From positions 1-64,000 of the forward strand of contig NZ_RCNR01000007.1 of NCBI RefSeq assembly GCF_009725985.1: DNA of 64,000 bases. The letters are read 5' to 3'. Positions within the stretch are counted from its first letter, which is position 1; every line of letters starts with the position of its first letter. Made by a program: the position numbers and the translations under genes. The notes beneath the pieces were generated by a model. It was not told the origin of the DNA, did not search any database, and saw nothing but the letters and a program-made list of their open reading frames with translations. Source of the DNA: Zobellia amurskyensis. GTDB lineage: Bacteria > Bacteroidota > Bacteroidia > Flavobacteriales > Flavobacteriaceae. Shown piece by piece: positions 47,806-57,225 of the stretch.

Positions 47806-48822
47806 ATGAAATATATTGTTTGTGAAAAACCGGGTGAGTTCATTCTTAAAGAGAAAGAAGAACCAACAAGAAAATCCGGAGAAGCTATATTAAAAGTAAA
47901 AAAAGTAGGTATTTGTGGAACAGATTTACACGCTTACGCGGGTAACCAAGCATTTTTCACCTACCCAAGAATTCTTGGTCATGAACTAGCTACCCAAGTA
48001 GTTGAAATAGACGAAAACCCTCAAGGTATTAAAGCAGGAGACAATGTTGTTGTTATGCCCTATGTAAGCTGCGGAACTTGTATTGCTTGTAGAAACGGGA
48101 AAACCAACTGTTGTACGAACATTAAAGTTTTAGGTGTTCATACAGATGGTGGAATGCAGGAGAAAATAACTGTTCCTACCAATTTACTAATCCCAGCACA
48201 ACAGTTAACAGATGATCAAATGGCTGTTGTTGAGCCTTTGGCTATTGGTGCGCACGCTATTCGTCGTGCCAATGTTCAACCTGGCGAAACCATTGTTGTA
48301 GTTGGTTGTGGCCCCATAGGTATTGGCATCATGAAATTGGCACAAATTGCGGGAGCAAAAGTAATTGCAATCGATATGAACCAGCAGCGTCTAGATTACG
48401 CCAAAAATGACATAGGTGTTGACTATGTTGTTCTAGGAGGAAAAGATGCTGTAGACCAAGTGTCTGAAATTACTAATGGTGATTTAGCTACTGCAGTTTT
48501 TGATGCTACAGGTCATAAAGGAGCTCTTGAAGCAGGTCCTGATTATATGTCACACGGTGGAAGATACGTTTTGGTTGGCCTTTCTAAAGGCGAATTGGTA
48601 TTTACCCATCCAAAAATTCACGCTAAGGAGACAACTATCATGTGCAGTAGAAATGCGACCTTAGAAGATTTTGAACATGTAATTTCTGTTTTAGAAAAAG
48701 GAGAGTTCCCTATTGATTCTTTTATTACCCACAATGTTCCTTATACTGAAATGATAGCCAATTTTGATGGTTGGTTGGACCCGGCAAACGGAGTTATTAA
48801 GGCTACTGTTGATTTTGAGTAA
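47806..48822 (+). CDS. Zn-dependent dehydrogenase, L-galactonate 5-dehydrogenase (LgoD)-like
   Basis: The start is placed at ATG 47806 rather than the GTG at 47782 because the family N-terminus begins M-K-Y-I/V. 338 residues; catalytic zinc ligands C37, H59, E60; structural zinc C89, C92, C95, C102/C103; Rossmann motif G-C-G-P-I-G near 176. Relatives oxidise C5 of L-galactonate to D-tagaturonate. The next two genes are altronate dehydratase and tagaturonate reductase, which complete exactly that route to KDG, so LgoD activity is the best fit. An L-fuconate or other polyol dehydrogenase is possible. Confidence 0.8.
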   Translation: MKYIVCEKPGEFILKEKEEPTRKSGEAILKVKKVGICGTDLHAYAGNQAFFTYPRILGHELATQVVEIDENPQGIKAGDNVVVMPYVSCGTCIACRNGKTNCCTNIKVLGVHTDGGMQEKITVPTNLLIPAQQLTDDQMAVVEPLAIGAHAIRRANVQPGETIVVVGCGPIGIGIMKLAQIAGAKVIAIDMNQQRLDYAKNDIGVDYVVLGGKDAVDQVSEITNGDLATAVFDATGHKGALEAGPDYMSHGGRYVLVGLSKGELVFTHPKIHAKETTIMCSRNATLEDFEHVISVLEKGEFPIDSFITHNVPYTEMIANFDGWLDPANGVIKATVDFE

Positions 48823-48873
48823 ACCAACGTTTATCAACCAAACAATTAAGCACAGACAAAAGTAAAGAACACT

Positions 48874-50526
48874 ATGTCAAAGCAATTTTTGCAAATACAT
48901 CCAGAAGATAATGTTCTGGCAGCCCTTACAGATATTTCTAAAGGTTCTGAAATCATACATAACAATGACCGTTTTCAGTTAACGGTTAACGTTAAGGCCA
49001 AACATAAGTTTACAACTGCTAACCTAAATGTTGGTGATAGTATTATTATGTACGGGTCATTGGTTGGTAAGGCTACAAAAACTATTGCCAAGGGAGAAAC
49101 CATTACTACTGAAAACGTTGTGCACGCTTCTTCCGAATATGCAGTAGGTCAAGAAAAACTGAGCTGGACGGCACCGGATGTCAGCAAATGGAAAGATATT
49201 ACTTTCAACGGGTACCATAGAGCAGACGGGAGTGTGGGGACCGCCAATCATTGGTTGGTGATTCCCTTGGTTTTCTGCGAGAATAGAAATGTAGATGTAA
49301 TGAAATCTGCATTATTAAAATCTCTGGGTTACCACACCACCACCGACTTTGTAGTTGATACTGAAGTTCTTGTAAACCAATATAAAAACGGAGCTTCCGA
49401 TGATGAACTTTTATCTTCGGATATAATTAAAACTCCGGAAGACATAAAGCAAAACCGGACCTTTCCGAATGTTGATGGCATCAAATTTTTGAACCATGAC
49501 GGAGGTTGTGGCGGTATTCGCCAAGACTCGGAAACGCTTTGCAATCTTTTAGCCGGGTATATTACACATCCCAATACTGCAGGTGCAACAATTTTGAGTT
49601 TAGGTTGCCAAAATGCGCAATATAAATTATTAGAAGCTGCAATAGCCAAGCTCGACCCTAATTTCAACAAACCGCTTCATATTCTAGAGCAACAAAAAAG
49701 TTCTAGTGAACGCCAGTTTATAGAAGAAGCAGTTAAGAAGACATTTGTTGGGCTCATAGAAGCCAATAAAACGGAAAGAAAACCAGCTCCACTTACCAAA
49801 CTTGTTTTAGGTCTGGAATGTGGTGGATCTGATGGTTTTTCAGGAATATCTGCGAATCCATCTTTGGGTTATGCTTCGGATTTGTTAGTGGCTCTGGGTG
49901 CCACTACGGTACTTTCGGAATTCCCTGAACTGAACGGTGTTGAGCAAGAACTCATCAATCGTTGTGAAACGGAAGAAAATGCAACCAAGTTTGCTAAACT
50001 AATGCGTGCTTATTCAGACAAGGCAGTTTCTGTTGGGTCTGGATTTGAAAATAATCCATCACCTGGAAATATAAAAGACGGACTTATTACCGATGCCATG
50101 AAATCTGCCGGTGCAGCCAAAAAAGGCGGCACTAGTCCCGTTACGGATGTACTGGATTATACGGAGCCAGTTAGAAAGAAAGGTCTAAATCTTTTATGTA
50201 CACCTGGTAATGATGTAGAAAGCACAACAGGTCTTGCCGGATCAGGATGTAACGTAATCTGTTTTACAACAGGATTAGGCACACCAACCGGGAACCCTAT
50301 TGCTCCGGTCATTAAACTATCCAGCAACAACACGCTTAGTAATCGCATGAAAGACATCATCGACTTTAATACGGGAACGGTAATTACGGGCGAGGATACT
50401 ATTGAGACCAAAGGCGAGGAACTACTGGAATATATTATTAAAGTAGCCAGCGGAGAGGTTATTCCTGCTGCGGTGCGCTTAGGCCAAGAAGACTTTATTC
50501 CTTGGAAACGAGGCATATCGCTTTAA
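48874..50526 (+). CDS. uxaA: Altronate dehydratase (UxaA-like)
   Basis: 550 residues. An N-terminal SAF-type domain (about 10-90) is joined to the large UxaA/GarD catalytic domain. Conserved blocks: N-H-D-G-G-C-G-G-I near 208, L-S-L-G-C-Q-N-A-Q near 243, L-G-L-E-C-G-G-S-D-G-F-S-G near 312, and the late G-S-G-C-N-V-I-C-F-T-T-G-L-G-T-P-T-G-N. These cysteine/glycine-rich segments bind the active-site iron. The enzyme dehydrates D-altronate to KDG. It follows the LgoD-like gene by 51 bases and precedes the tagaturonate reductase, giving three consecutive steps of one pathway. Confidence 0.88.
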   Translation: MSKQFLQIHPEDNVLAALTDISKGSEIIHNNDRFQLTVNVKAKHKFTTANLNVGDSIIMYGSLVGKATKTIAKGETITTENVVHASSEYAVGQEKLSWTAPDVSKWKDITFNGYHRADGSVGTANHWLVIPLVFCENRNVDVMKSALLKSLGYHTTTDFVVDTEVLVNQYKNGASDDELLSSDIIKTPEDIKQNRTFPNVDGIKFLNHDGGCGGIRQDSETLCNLLAGYITHPNTAGATILSLGCQNAQYKLLEAAIAKLDPNFNKPLHILEQQKSSSERQFIEEAVKKTFVGLIEANKTERKPAPLTKLVLGLECGGSDGFSGISANPSLGYASDLLVALGATTVLSEFPELNGVEQELINRCETEENATKFAKLMRAYSDKAVSVGSGFENNPSPGNIKDGLITDAMKSAGAAKKGGTSPVTDVLDYTEPVRKKGLNLLCTPGNDVESTTGLAGSGCNVICFTTGLGTPTGNPIAPVIKLSSNNTLSNRMKDIIDFNTGTVITGEDTIETKGEELLEYIIKVASGEVIPAAVRLGQEDFIPWKRGISL

Positions 50527-50565
50527 GTATCTCAACTAAATTTTAACTTGACAAACAGCTATTTA

Positions 50566-52014
50566 ATGCAAATTTTAAATCATACTACCACACCCAACAG
50601 AGTGCAACGCCCATTGAAGGTTATGCAGTTTGGCGGTGGAAACTTTTTACGTGCCTTTGTAGATTGGATGGTACACGTACTCAACCAAGAAACTAATTTT
50701 AACGGTGACATTGCCATTATAAAACCAACAGCAGGAGGTGATTATGCTGAACTGAAAGAACAAGACGGGCTTTTCACCGTTGTTCTTGACGGTATTAAAA
50801 ATGGAAAACTCGTTGCCGAAAAAACATTGGTTACCGAAGTACAGCAGGTAATCCACTCCTATAATGAATGGGCCGCATATCTAAAATTGGCCGAAAACGA
50901 AGACTTGCGTTTTATTGTTTCCAACACTACCGAAGCAGGAATTAAATTCAATGCCGAAGATAAGTTTGATGTAAACCCGCCAAAAGAATTTCCAGCGAAA
51001 TTAACGGTTTGGCTTTACCACCGTTTCAAGCATTTTAAAGCAGACCCTTCAAAAGGATGCATATTACTTCCTTGTGAGTTAATCGAGGACAACGGAGCTG
51101 CTTTAAAAAAAGCAGTTTTACAATATGCCGATCATTGGAAATTAGAGGATGGTTTCAAGAATTGGGTCAATACATCTAATCATTTTTGCAGCACATTGGT
51201 AGACCGTATTGTTTCTGGTTACCCTTCTGATCGTGCAAAAGAAATTGAGCAAGAACTAGGTTATAAAGATGACCTTTTAGTAGCTGGTGAATACTATCAC
51301 AGCTGGGTAATCCAAGCTAATGAAACCGTACAAAAAGAACTTCCGTTTGCTCAAACAGACCTTAACGTAGAATTCGTAGATGACCTTGCCCCGTACCGTG
51401 AGATGAAAGTTCGTATTTTGAACGGTGCTCATACTTCTATGGTTCCTGTTGGATATTTGGCAGGCATTCGTTTTGTAAAAGAGGCCATGGAAAATGAAGA
51501 AGTAAGTAGTTTTGTGGAAAGTCTTCTTTTAGAAGAAGCTGCAAAAACACTGGATTTCCCGGATGATGTAAAAAACAAATTTGTTGGAGATGTTCTTGAC
51601 CGTTTTCGCAATCCACTTTTGAAACATCAGCTTATAAGCATTTCTTTAAATAGCACTTCTAAATTTGTTGCTCGTTTATTACCTACCCTAAAGGATTACT
51701 ACAACGCACAAGGTAAGCTCCCTAAACGCATTGTTTTTGGACTTTCAGCTATGCTCCGTTTTTATAAGGGTGAATTTAACGGTGAAAACATTACTCTTAA
51801 TGATGATAAGTCCGTACTGGATTTCTTCGCATCAGAATGGCATAAAGTAGACGATGGCACTTCTAGTTTAGCTGCATTTGTAAATGATGTCCTTAAAAAC
51901 ACCACTATTTGGGGTGAAGATTTAACCCAAATTGACGGCTTAACAAATAGTGTAGCCAAGAATATTGAAAATATTGAAGCAGAAGGAGTTACTGTCTGCT
52001 TAAAGAACTTATAA
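50566..52014 (+). CDS. uxaB: Tagaturonate reductase / altronate oxidoreductase (UxaB)
   Basis: Start placed at ATG 50566; the TTG at 50548 lies upstream and is less likely. 482 residues of the mannitol dehydrogenase family: N-terminal coenzyme-binding Q-F-G-G-G-N-F-L-R-A-F, I-V-S-N-T-T-E-A-G-I near 120, L-L-P-C-E-L-I-E-D-N-G near 168, and the catalytic-helix K-V-R-I-L-N-G-A-H-T near 285. It reduces D-tagaturonate to D-altronate with NADH. The upstream neighbours supply and consume the substrate and product, respectively, so the function is well supported. Confidence 0.9.
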   Translation: MQILNHTTTPNRVQRPLKVMQFGGGNFLRAFVDWMVHVLNQETNFNGDIAIIKPTAGGDYAELKEQDGLFTVVLDGIKNGKLVAEKTLVTEVQQVIHSYNEWAAYLKLAENEDLRFIVSNTTEAGIKFNAEDKFDVNPPKEFPAKLTVWLYHRFKHFKADPSKGCILLPCELIEDNGAALKKAVLQYADHWKLEDGFKNWVNTSNHFCSTLVDRIVSGYPSDRAKEIEQELGYKDDLLVAGEYYHSWVIQANETVQKELPFAQTDLNVEFVDDLAPYREMKVRILNGAHTSMVPVGYLAGIRFVKEAMENEEVSSFVESLLLEEAAKTLDFPDDVKNKFVGDVLDRFRNPLLKHQLISISLNSTSKFVARLLPTLKDYYNAQGKLPKRIVFGLSAMLRFYKGEFNGENITLNDDKSVLDFFASEWHKVDDGTSSLAAFVNDVLKNTTIWGEDLTQIDGLTNSVAKNIENIEAEGVTVCLKNL

Positions 52015-52040
52015 TCAAATTCGGTTTTAAAAATTAAAAC

Positions 52041-52868
52041 ATGACAATAGATAGTCACCAGCATTTTTGGCGCTACGAACCGGTTAAACATTCTTGGATT
52101 GATGATAGTATGGCTGTCATTCGGAAAGACTTTCTTCCGGAAGATTTACAAAAAGTGTATCAAGAAAATGAGATTGATGGTTGTGTTGCCGTGCAGGCGG
52201 ACCAAACTCTTGAGGAAACCGACTTTTTATTGGACTTGGCCAAGCAAAACGATTTCATAAAAGGGATTGTAGGTTGGGCCGACCTTAGAGCTGAAAATAT
52301 TGATGCTGTACTAGAAAAATACAGCTCTAACAAAAACCTAAAAGGTTGGCGGCACGTTGTACAAGGTGAGCCTGATCCTAATTTCTTGCTACGTCCTGAT
52401 TTTTTGAGAGGAATTTCAAAGCTGGAAAAATATGATTACACCTATGACATTTTGGTTTTTCCTCATCAATTAGGGGCTGTTTTGGAGTTTGTGAAAAGGT
52501 TTCCAAACCAGAGATTTGTTATTGACCATATAGCCAAACCTTACATTAAAGATAATTTTTATGACGGTTGGGCCACCTTAATGAAAGAAATAGGAAAACA
52601 TGAAAATGTGTCTTGTAAACTTTCAGGTATGATTACCGAGGCTGATTACAATTTATGGACGTCAGAACAGCTCCAACCCTACATGCATTTAACCTTAGAG
52701 GCCTTTGGAAGTGAACGTTTAATGTTCGGTTCTGATTGGCCAGTGTGTCTGGTTGCCGGGAATTACGGACAAGTAAAAAGTATTGTAACACATTTTATTT
52801 CAACGCTTAGCAGCCAAGACCAAGAAATGATTATGGGTAAGAATGCACAAGATTTCTATAATTTATAA
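52041..52868 (+). CDS. Amidohydrolase, L-fucono/L-galactono-lactonase
   Basis: 275 residues of the COG3618 amidohydrolase group. N-terminal metal pair H6-x-H8 (D-S-H-Q-H-F-W), central W-R-H-V-V-Q-G-E-P-D, F-V-I-D-H-I-A-K-P near 155, and the final acid in M-F-G-S-D-W-P-V. Known relatives hydrolyse L-fucono-1,5-lactone and related aldonolactones. Here it would open L-galactono- (or L-fucono-) lactone made by the SDR encoded next. It starts 26 bases after uxaB. Confidence 0.85.
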   Translation: MTIDSHQHFWRYEPVKHSWIDDSMAVIRKDFLPEDLQKVYQENEIDGCVAVQADQTLEETDFLLDLAKQNDFIKGIVGWADLRAENIDAVLEKYSSNKNLKGWRHVVQGEPDPNFLLRPDFLRGISKLEKYDYTYDILVFPHQLGAVLEFVKRFPNQRFVIDHIAKPYIKDNFYDGWATLMKEIGKHENVSCKLSGMITEADYNLWTSEQLQPYMHLTLEAFGSERLMFGSDWPVCLVAGNYGQVKSIVTHFISTLSSQDQEMIMGKNAQDFYNL

Positions 52869-52945
52869 ACCAAAATTGTATGGACATACTAAGCACTTTT
52901 AATGCTGGTACACATCCTTAACAATACTTAAAATAAGAGAACCAA

Positions 52946-53740
52946 ATGGATTTAAATTTAAAAGGAAAAGTAGTTGTAATTAGCGGTGCAGCCGGAAAAG
53001 AAGGTAGCATAGGTGAAACAATTTTACAGCGTTTAGCTGAAGAAGGAGCTATCCCAGCCGTAATTGATCGTAATGCCCGTGGTTTTGGTTATGTAGAGGC
53101 TATTCAGAAGAAGGGTATAGATGCTATTTTTTGCCAGACCGATGTGACAAATCCTGATCAAATTGAAAGTGCCGTAAAAACAATTGCAGAAAAATATGGC
53201 CGTATAGATGTGGTTATAAACAATGTGGGCGTAAATGACGGTGTTGGCCTTGATGCTAGCTACGAAGAGTTTATGGATTCTCTTAAACTGAATATGGTAA
53301 GCTATTTTCTTATTGTAAAACATGCACTACCCTTCCTTATAAAATCAAAAGGAAACATTTTAAACATTGGTTCTAAAGTGGCCTTAACGGGCCAAGGCAG
53401 AACTTCTGGTTACGCTGCATCTAAAGGTGGTGTTTTAGGTCTTACCCGTGAGTGGGCCGTAGACTTGATCAAACATGATATTCGTTCTAACGCAATAATA
53501 ATTGCGGAAAGCTGGACGCCATCTTACGACACATGGATCAGAACTTTACCAGACGGTGAGGCAAAATTACAATCTATTGTAAAGAAAATTCCTTTGGAAA
53601 ATAGAATGACCAGCACTAATGAAATAGCGGATACTTGTTTGTTCACTATTTCTAACAGGTCATCGCACACTACTGGTCAGTTTATTTTTGTAGATGGCGG
53701 ATATGTGCATCTGGACCGTTCATTATTGACTGAAGATTAA
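52946..53740 (+). CDS. SDR dehydrogenase, L-fucose/L-galactose dehydrogenase-like
   Basis: 264 residues, classical SDR: S-G-A-A-G-K-E-G-S-I-G coenzyme loop near 13-23, N-N-V-G near 92, catalytic S143, Y156, K160, and V-D-G-G-Y at the C-terminus. It lies between the lactonase and an L-fucose-type permease, so it should carry out the first oxidation of the free sugar to the lactone. L-fucose dehydrogenases of this family are known to accept L-galactose as well. Specificity cannot be read from sequence. Confidence 0.82.
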   Translation: MDLNLKGKVVVISGAAGKEGSIGETILQRLAEEGAIPAVIDRNARGFGYVEAIQKKGIDAIFCQTDVTNPDQIESAVKTIAEKYGRIDVVINNVGVNDGVGLDASYEEFMDSLKLNMVSYFLIVKHALPFLIKSKGNILNIGSKVALTGQGRTSGYAASKGGVLGLTREWAVDLIKHDIRSNAIIIAESWTPSYDTWIRTLPDGEAKLQSIVKKIPLENRMTSTNEIADTCLFTISNRSSHTTGQFIFVDGGYVHLDRSLLTED

Positions 53741-53764
53741 ACCAACTCTTTTTAAAATACACCA

Positions 53765-55108
53765 ATGACAAAAAACACCAAAATACCTGTAGTACCAAAG
53801 AGCTTGCTGGTACCTTTCATAGCTGCAACTTCTATTTTCGCACTTTGGGGATTTGCCAATGATTTGACAAACCCAATGGTTTCTGCCTTTAAAAAGGTAA
53901 TGATCCTTTCTAACGAAGAAGCCTACAACGTACAGTTCGCTTTTTATTTCGGGTATGGTGTTATGGCGATTCCAGCCGCATTGTTCATTCGTAAATTCAG
54001 TTACAAATCAGGATTATTACTTGGTTTGGCCCTCTATGCTTTAGGTGCTATTCTGTTTTATCCTGCAGCTGAAAATGGTTCATACACCTACTTCCTGATT
54101 TCCCTTTTTGTTATCACTTGTGGACTAGGCTTTCTAGAAACCACTTCCAACCCCTTGATTCTTTCCATGGGAGACAAGGAAACCGCTACACAGAGATTGA
54201 ACCTAGCGCAATCCTTCAACCCAATTGGCTCGCTGACAGGTATGCTTATTGCCAAGTTTGTAGTATTGGATAGGATTCTATCCGCAGATTATGCAGACAG
54301 TTCTGAAATTGTGGCGCTTGGGGCGGAAAAAGCTGCAGAAATTAAGGCTTTTGACCTTAATATCATTAGCGTTCCCTATATAGCCGTAGGTATCTTTGTA
54401 GCAATTGTTTTCTTGGTTATTTGGAAAACTAAAATTCCTGCAATGACAATGGGAGACCATTTATCTATTAAGGAATCTTTAGACCGTATTTTTAAGAGCA
54501 AAACCTTTGTATTGGGTGTAATAGCGCAAATGTTCTATGTGGGTGCCCAGATTATGTGCTGGACTGCCATTTTTCAACTAGTTGAATACCTGAACGAATC
54601 ACAGAACTTAGGAGTTGATGCTACTTGGTGGAATATTACGGCAATGGTGTCTTTTGTTGTTACTCGTTTTATTGGAACAGCATTGATGAAAAAAATAAAC
54701 CCCGCTAAAATGTTAGCCTATTTTGGCTTGGCAGCTGCACTTATGTGCGGTGGTATTATAATGACCTCAGGTATCCTAAGTTTAGTATTTTTGGTGTTTG
54801 TTTCTGTATTCATGTCTATCATGTTCCCTACTATCTACGGTCTTGCACTTAAAGATATGGGTGAAGAAGCTAAACTGGCTTCGTCAGGACTTATCATGGC
54901 TATTGTAGGAGGTGCCTTTTTACCAAAGCTTCAGGCTAGTATAATGGATTTTGGCGATACCGTAAACGGACAAGAAGTTTTTGGCGATAAAATAGCCGGA
55001 AACATTACAGAAATTCATTTTTCGTTCTTGTTGCCTATGATATGTCTTCTTTTTGTTGCATTTTACGGTATGTACGCTTATAAAGTAACCAAAACTAAAA
55101 TTGCTTAA
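53765..55108 (+). CDS. fucP: FucP-like MFS sugar:proton symporter
   Basis: 447 residues with about 12 membrane segments. Family-specific blocks: F-A-L-W-G-F-A-N-D-L-T-N-P-M near 27-40, F-Y-F-G-Y-G-V-M-A-I-P-A near 60, L-E-T-T-S-N-P near 120, and L-A-Q-S-F-N-P-I-G near 143. E. coli FucP imports L-fucose and L-galactose with protons. It is placed after the dehydrogenase and just before the mutarotase gene. It is the likely inner-membrane importer for the sugar released by GH29. Confidence 0.9.
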   Translation: MTKNTKIPVVPKSLLVPFIAATSIFALWGFANDLTNPMVSAFKKVMILSNEEAYNVQFAFYFGYGVMAIPAALFIRKFSYKSGLLLGLALYALGAILFYPAAENGSYTYFLISLFVITCGLGFLETTSNPLILSMGDKETATQRLNLAQSFNPIGSLTGMLIAKFVVLDRILSADYADSSEIVALGAEKAAEIKAFDLNIISVPYIAVGIFVAIVFLVIWKTKIPAMTMGDHLSIKESLDRIFKSKTFVLGVIAQMFYVGAQIMCWTAIFQLVEYLNESQNLGVDATWWNITAMVSFVVTRFIGTALMKKINPAKMLAYFGLAAALMCGGIIMTSGILSLVFLVFVSVFMSIMFPTIYGLALKDMGEEAKLASSGLIMAIVGGAFLPKLQASIMDFGDTVNGQEVFGDKIAGNITEIHFSFLLPMICLLFVAFYGMYAYKVTKTKIA

Positions 55109-55112
55109 TACC

Positions 55113-55454
55113 ATGCAAACAAAAAGATACTGTTACTCTTGTGACCTTAAAGATGACCCTAAACTTATTGCCGAATACAAAGAATACCACGCTGCGGGTA
55201 ACGCCAGACCAGCTATAACCAAAAGCATTAAAGATGCCGGCATTGTAGATATGCAGATTTTCTTGACCGGAAACCGTATGTTTATGATTATGGAAGTTGA
55301 TGAAACATTTGATGCAAAAAGAAAAGCTGAAATGGATGCCAGCAACCCTGCTGTACAAGAATGGGAACAACTAATGTGGAAGTACCAACAAGGTCTCCCT
55401 TGGGCCAAAAATGGAGAGAAATGGATTGAATTAGAGCGTATTTTTAAGCTTTAA
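55113..55454 (+). CDS. rhaM: L-rhamnose mutarotase family protein (RhaM-like)
   Basis: Start placed at ATG 55113, four bases after the fucP stop, not the TTG at 55101. 113 residues of the ferredoxin-like dimer fold: Y-K-E-Y-H-A-A-G-N-A-R-P, I-F-L-T-G-N-R-M-F-M-I-M-E, W-E-Q-L-M-W-K-Y-Q-Q and L-P-W-A. The family interconverts anomers of L-rhamnose; members in fucose operons appear to serve L-fucose or L-galactose. It closes the plus-strand operon, followed by an inverted-repeat terminator. Confidence 0.88.
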   Translation: MQTKRYCYSCDLKDDPKLIAEYKEYHAAGNARPAITKSIKDAGIVDMQIFLTGNRMFMIMEVDETFDAKRKAEMDASNPAVQEWEQLMWKYQQGLPWAKNGEKWIELERIFKL

Positions 55455-55471
55455 ACATACCTCATAAAAAA

Positions 55472-55521
55472 ACTGAGCGCAGTCGAAAATCTAAATATTT
55501 TGGTTTTCTTCTGCGCTCAGT
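55472..55521. repeat. 11-bp perfect inverted repeat, terminator or REP-like element
   Basis: ACTGAGCGCAG (55472-55482) is the exact complement of CTGCGCTCAGT (55511-55521), with a 28-base spacer, between the convergent mutarotase and sulfatase genes. The left arm continues into TCGAAAA, and the whole resembles the CTGAGCGnAGTCGAA palindromic repeats scattered in many flavobacterial genomes. It may also act as a bidirectional terminator. Confidence 0.6.
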
Positions 55522-55545
55522 AATTTATTCTAAACTGTACTTTAT

Positions 55546-57225
55546 CTAATCGTTCCAGTGAGCATCAATAACCTTTTGAATGTGTGGATATTTTTCATCC
55601 GTCTCATTCAAGTCCTCACGAAGCCTCAACAATTCTTTCTTTAAATCTGCTATAGTTTCTGCATACGCAGGATCACCATATGCATTGTTCATTTCCTTGG
55701 GGTCTTTCTTTAAATCATAAAATTCCCAAGCTGCGGGTGTGTCTGTATCAAAATCATTACCCCAGTTTTCCTTATCCCATTCAGCATTTGGGTCGCTGGT
55801 GTCTACATAATACTTTCCGTAGAAAAAGATAAGCTTGTGGTCCTTTGTACGAACTCCAAAGTGAGCAGGGTTTTGGTGACGGTGTGCCATGTGCATCCAG
55901 TACCTGTAATAAGTGGACTTCTGCCAATCTGCTGGCTCTTCACCCGTTTCCAAAATTGTTTTAAAGCTTTTTCCTTGCATGTAATCAGGTGTGCTTCCTC
56001 CAGCCATTTCTATAAGCGTAGGTGCAAAATCTGTATTATTGATTATAGCATCGGTGCGGGTTCCTGCTTTTATTTTTTCTGGGTAACGAACAAAGAAAGG
56101 CATCCGCATAGATTCCTCGTACATCCATCGTTTATCAATAAAATCATGCTCACCTAGCATAAACCCTTGGTCGCCCGTATAAACGATTATAGTATTATCC
56201 ATAAGACCTTCAGCCTCTAAATAATCCATCAAACGTTTTACGTTATCATCAACACCTTTTACACAACGTAAATACTTCTTTACGTAATCTTGGTACACTT
56301 TACTTGTATATTTCTTCTCTTCCTCATCCATCTCCCACTTTACATACTCTTCAGGACGAATTTTATCCGCATCACGGTAAGCGCGGTGAATAGAACTATC
56401 TACGTAAATGTTCATTGCTTGGTTACGAATCAAATTTCTATGAGAAACAGATGAACCTATTATTCTAGTTAAAGAATCATTCTTACCACGTGTAGCAATA
56501 GAACCGTTATTTCCTCTTTCATAAAGACTTTCTGGTTCAGGAATAAAGGTATCTGCCAAATACTCTTCATAACGAGGAGCATTTTCAAAATCATCATGAG
56601 GTGCTTTAAACTGGTGTACTAAAAAGAAAGGTTTGTTAGGATCTCTTTCGTTCTTTAGCCAATCTAAAGAAATATCGGTAACCATATCAGAAGAATGCCC
56701 TTTGGTCTGAACAGTATTTCCAGGCCACGGCTTATCACCACGAATCCTAAACTCTGGATTAAAATAATTACCTTGACCAGGCAAAACCTTGTAGTAATCA
56801 AATGCTGCAGGCTCTTCTTTTAAGTGCCATTTACCAACAACAGCGGTTTGATAACCTAATTTTTTCATTTCAATTGGAAGAAACTGGCGCGCTGGCTCAA
56901 TACGACCATCTAAATCCAAAACTCCATTTAACTGAGAGTTCTGACCTGTAATAATGGCTGCACGGCTAGGTGTACAGATTGAATTACTCACGAAGCAATT
57001 GTCAAAAATTATACCTTCTTTGGCAATCTTATCTAATGTTGGTGTTGGATTTAATTTTGCCAACCGGCTACCATAGATTCCAAAACCTTGGGTAGTATGG
57101 TCATCAGCCATGATATAAATGATATTCGGTTTTTTTTCGGTGATTACAGCCTTCTCTTCTTTACAAGAAGAAAACACAATAAGCAACAAAAGAGCATACA
57201 GTACATTGTTCTTTTTGCAGCGCAT
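55546..57225 (-). CDS. Family S1 sulfatase lipoprotein
   Basis: 559 residues with a lipoprotein signal (C21 in F-S-S-C). Formylglycine motif C84-T-P-S-R-A-A; metal ligands D41-D42 followed by H43 (M-A-D-D-H-T-T-Q); a second block Y-T-G-D-Q-G-F-M-L-G-E-H-D near 350. The M-A-D-D-H and G-E-H patterns place it with S1 enzymes related to heparan/choline-type or fucan sulfatases, different from the other two sulfatases here. It is the last gene of the minus-strand block with DUF1501 and NHL genes. Substrate unknown; L-galactose- or fucose-sulfate esters are plausible from context. Confidence 0.88.
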   Translation of the reverse strand: MRCKKNNVLYALLLLIVFSSCKEEKAVITEKKPNIIYIMADDHTTQGFGIYGSRLAKLNPTPTLDKIAKEGIIFDNCFVSNSICTPSRAAIITGQNSQLNGVLDLDGRIEPARQFLPIEMKKLGYQTAVVGKWHLKEEPAAFDYYKVLPGQGNYFNPEFRIRGDKPWPGNTVQTKGHSSDMVTDISLDWLKNERDPNKPFFLVHQFKAPHDDFENAPRYEEYLADTFIPEPESLYERGNNGSIATRGKNDSLTRIIGSSVSHRNLIRNQAMNIYVDSSIHRAYRDADKIRPEEYVKWEMDEEEKKYTSKVYQDYVKKYLRCVKGVDDNVKRLMDYLEAEGLMDNTIIVYTGDQGFMLGEHDFIDKRWMYEESMRMPFFVRYPEKIKAGTRTDAIINNTDFAPTLIEMAGGSTPDYMQGKSFKTILETGEEPADWQKSTYYRYWMHMAHRHQNPAHFGVRTKDHKLIFFYGKYYVDTSDPNAEWDKENWGNDFDTDTPAAWEFYDLKKDPKEMNNAYGDPAYAETIADLKKELLRLREDLNETDEKYPHIQKVIDAHWND

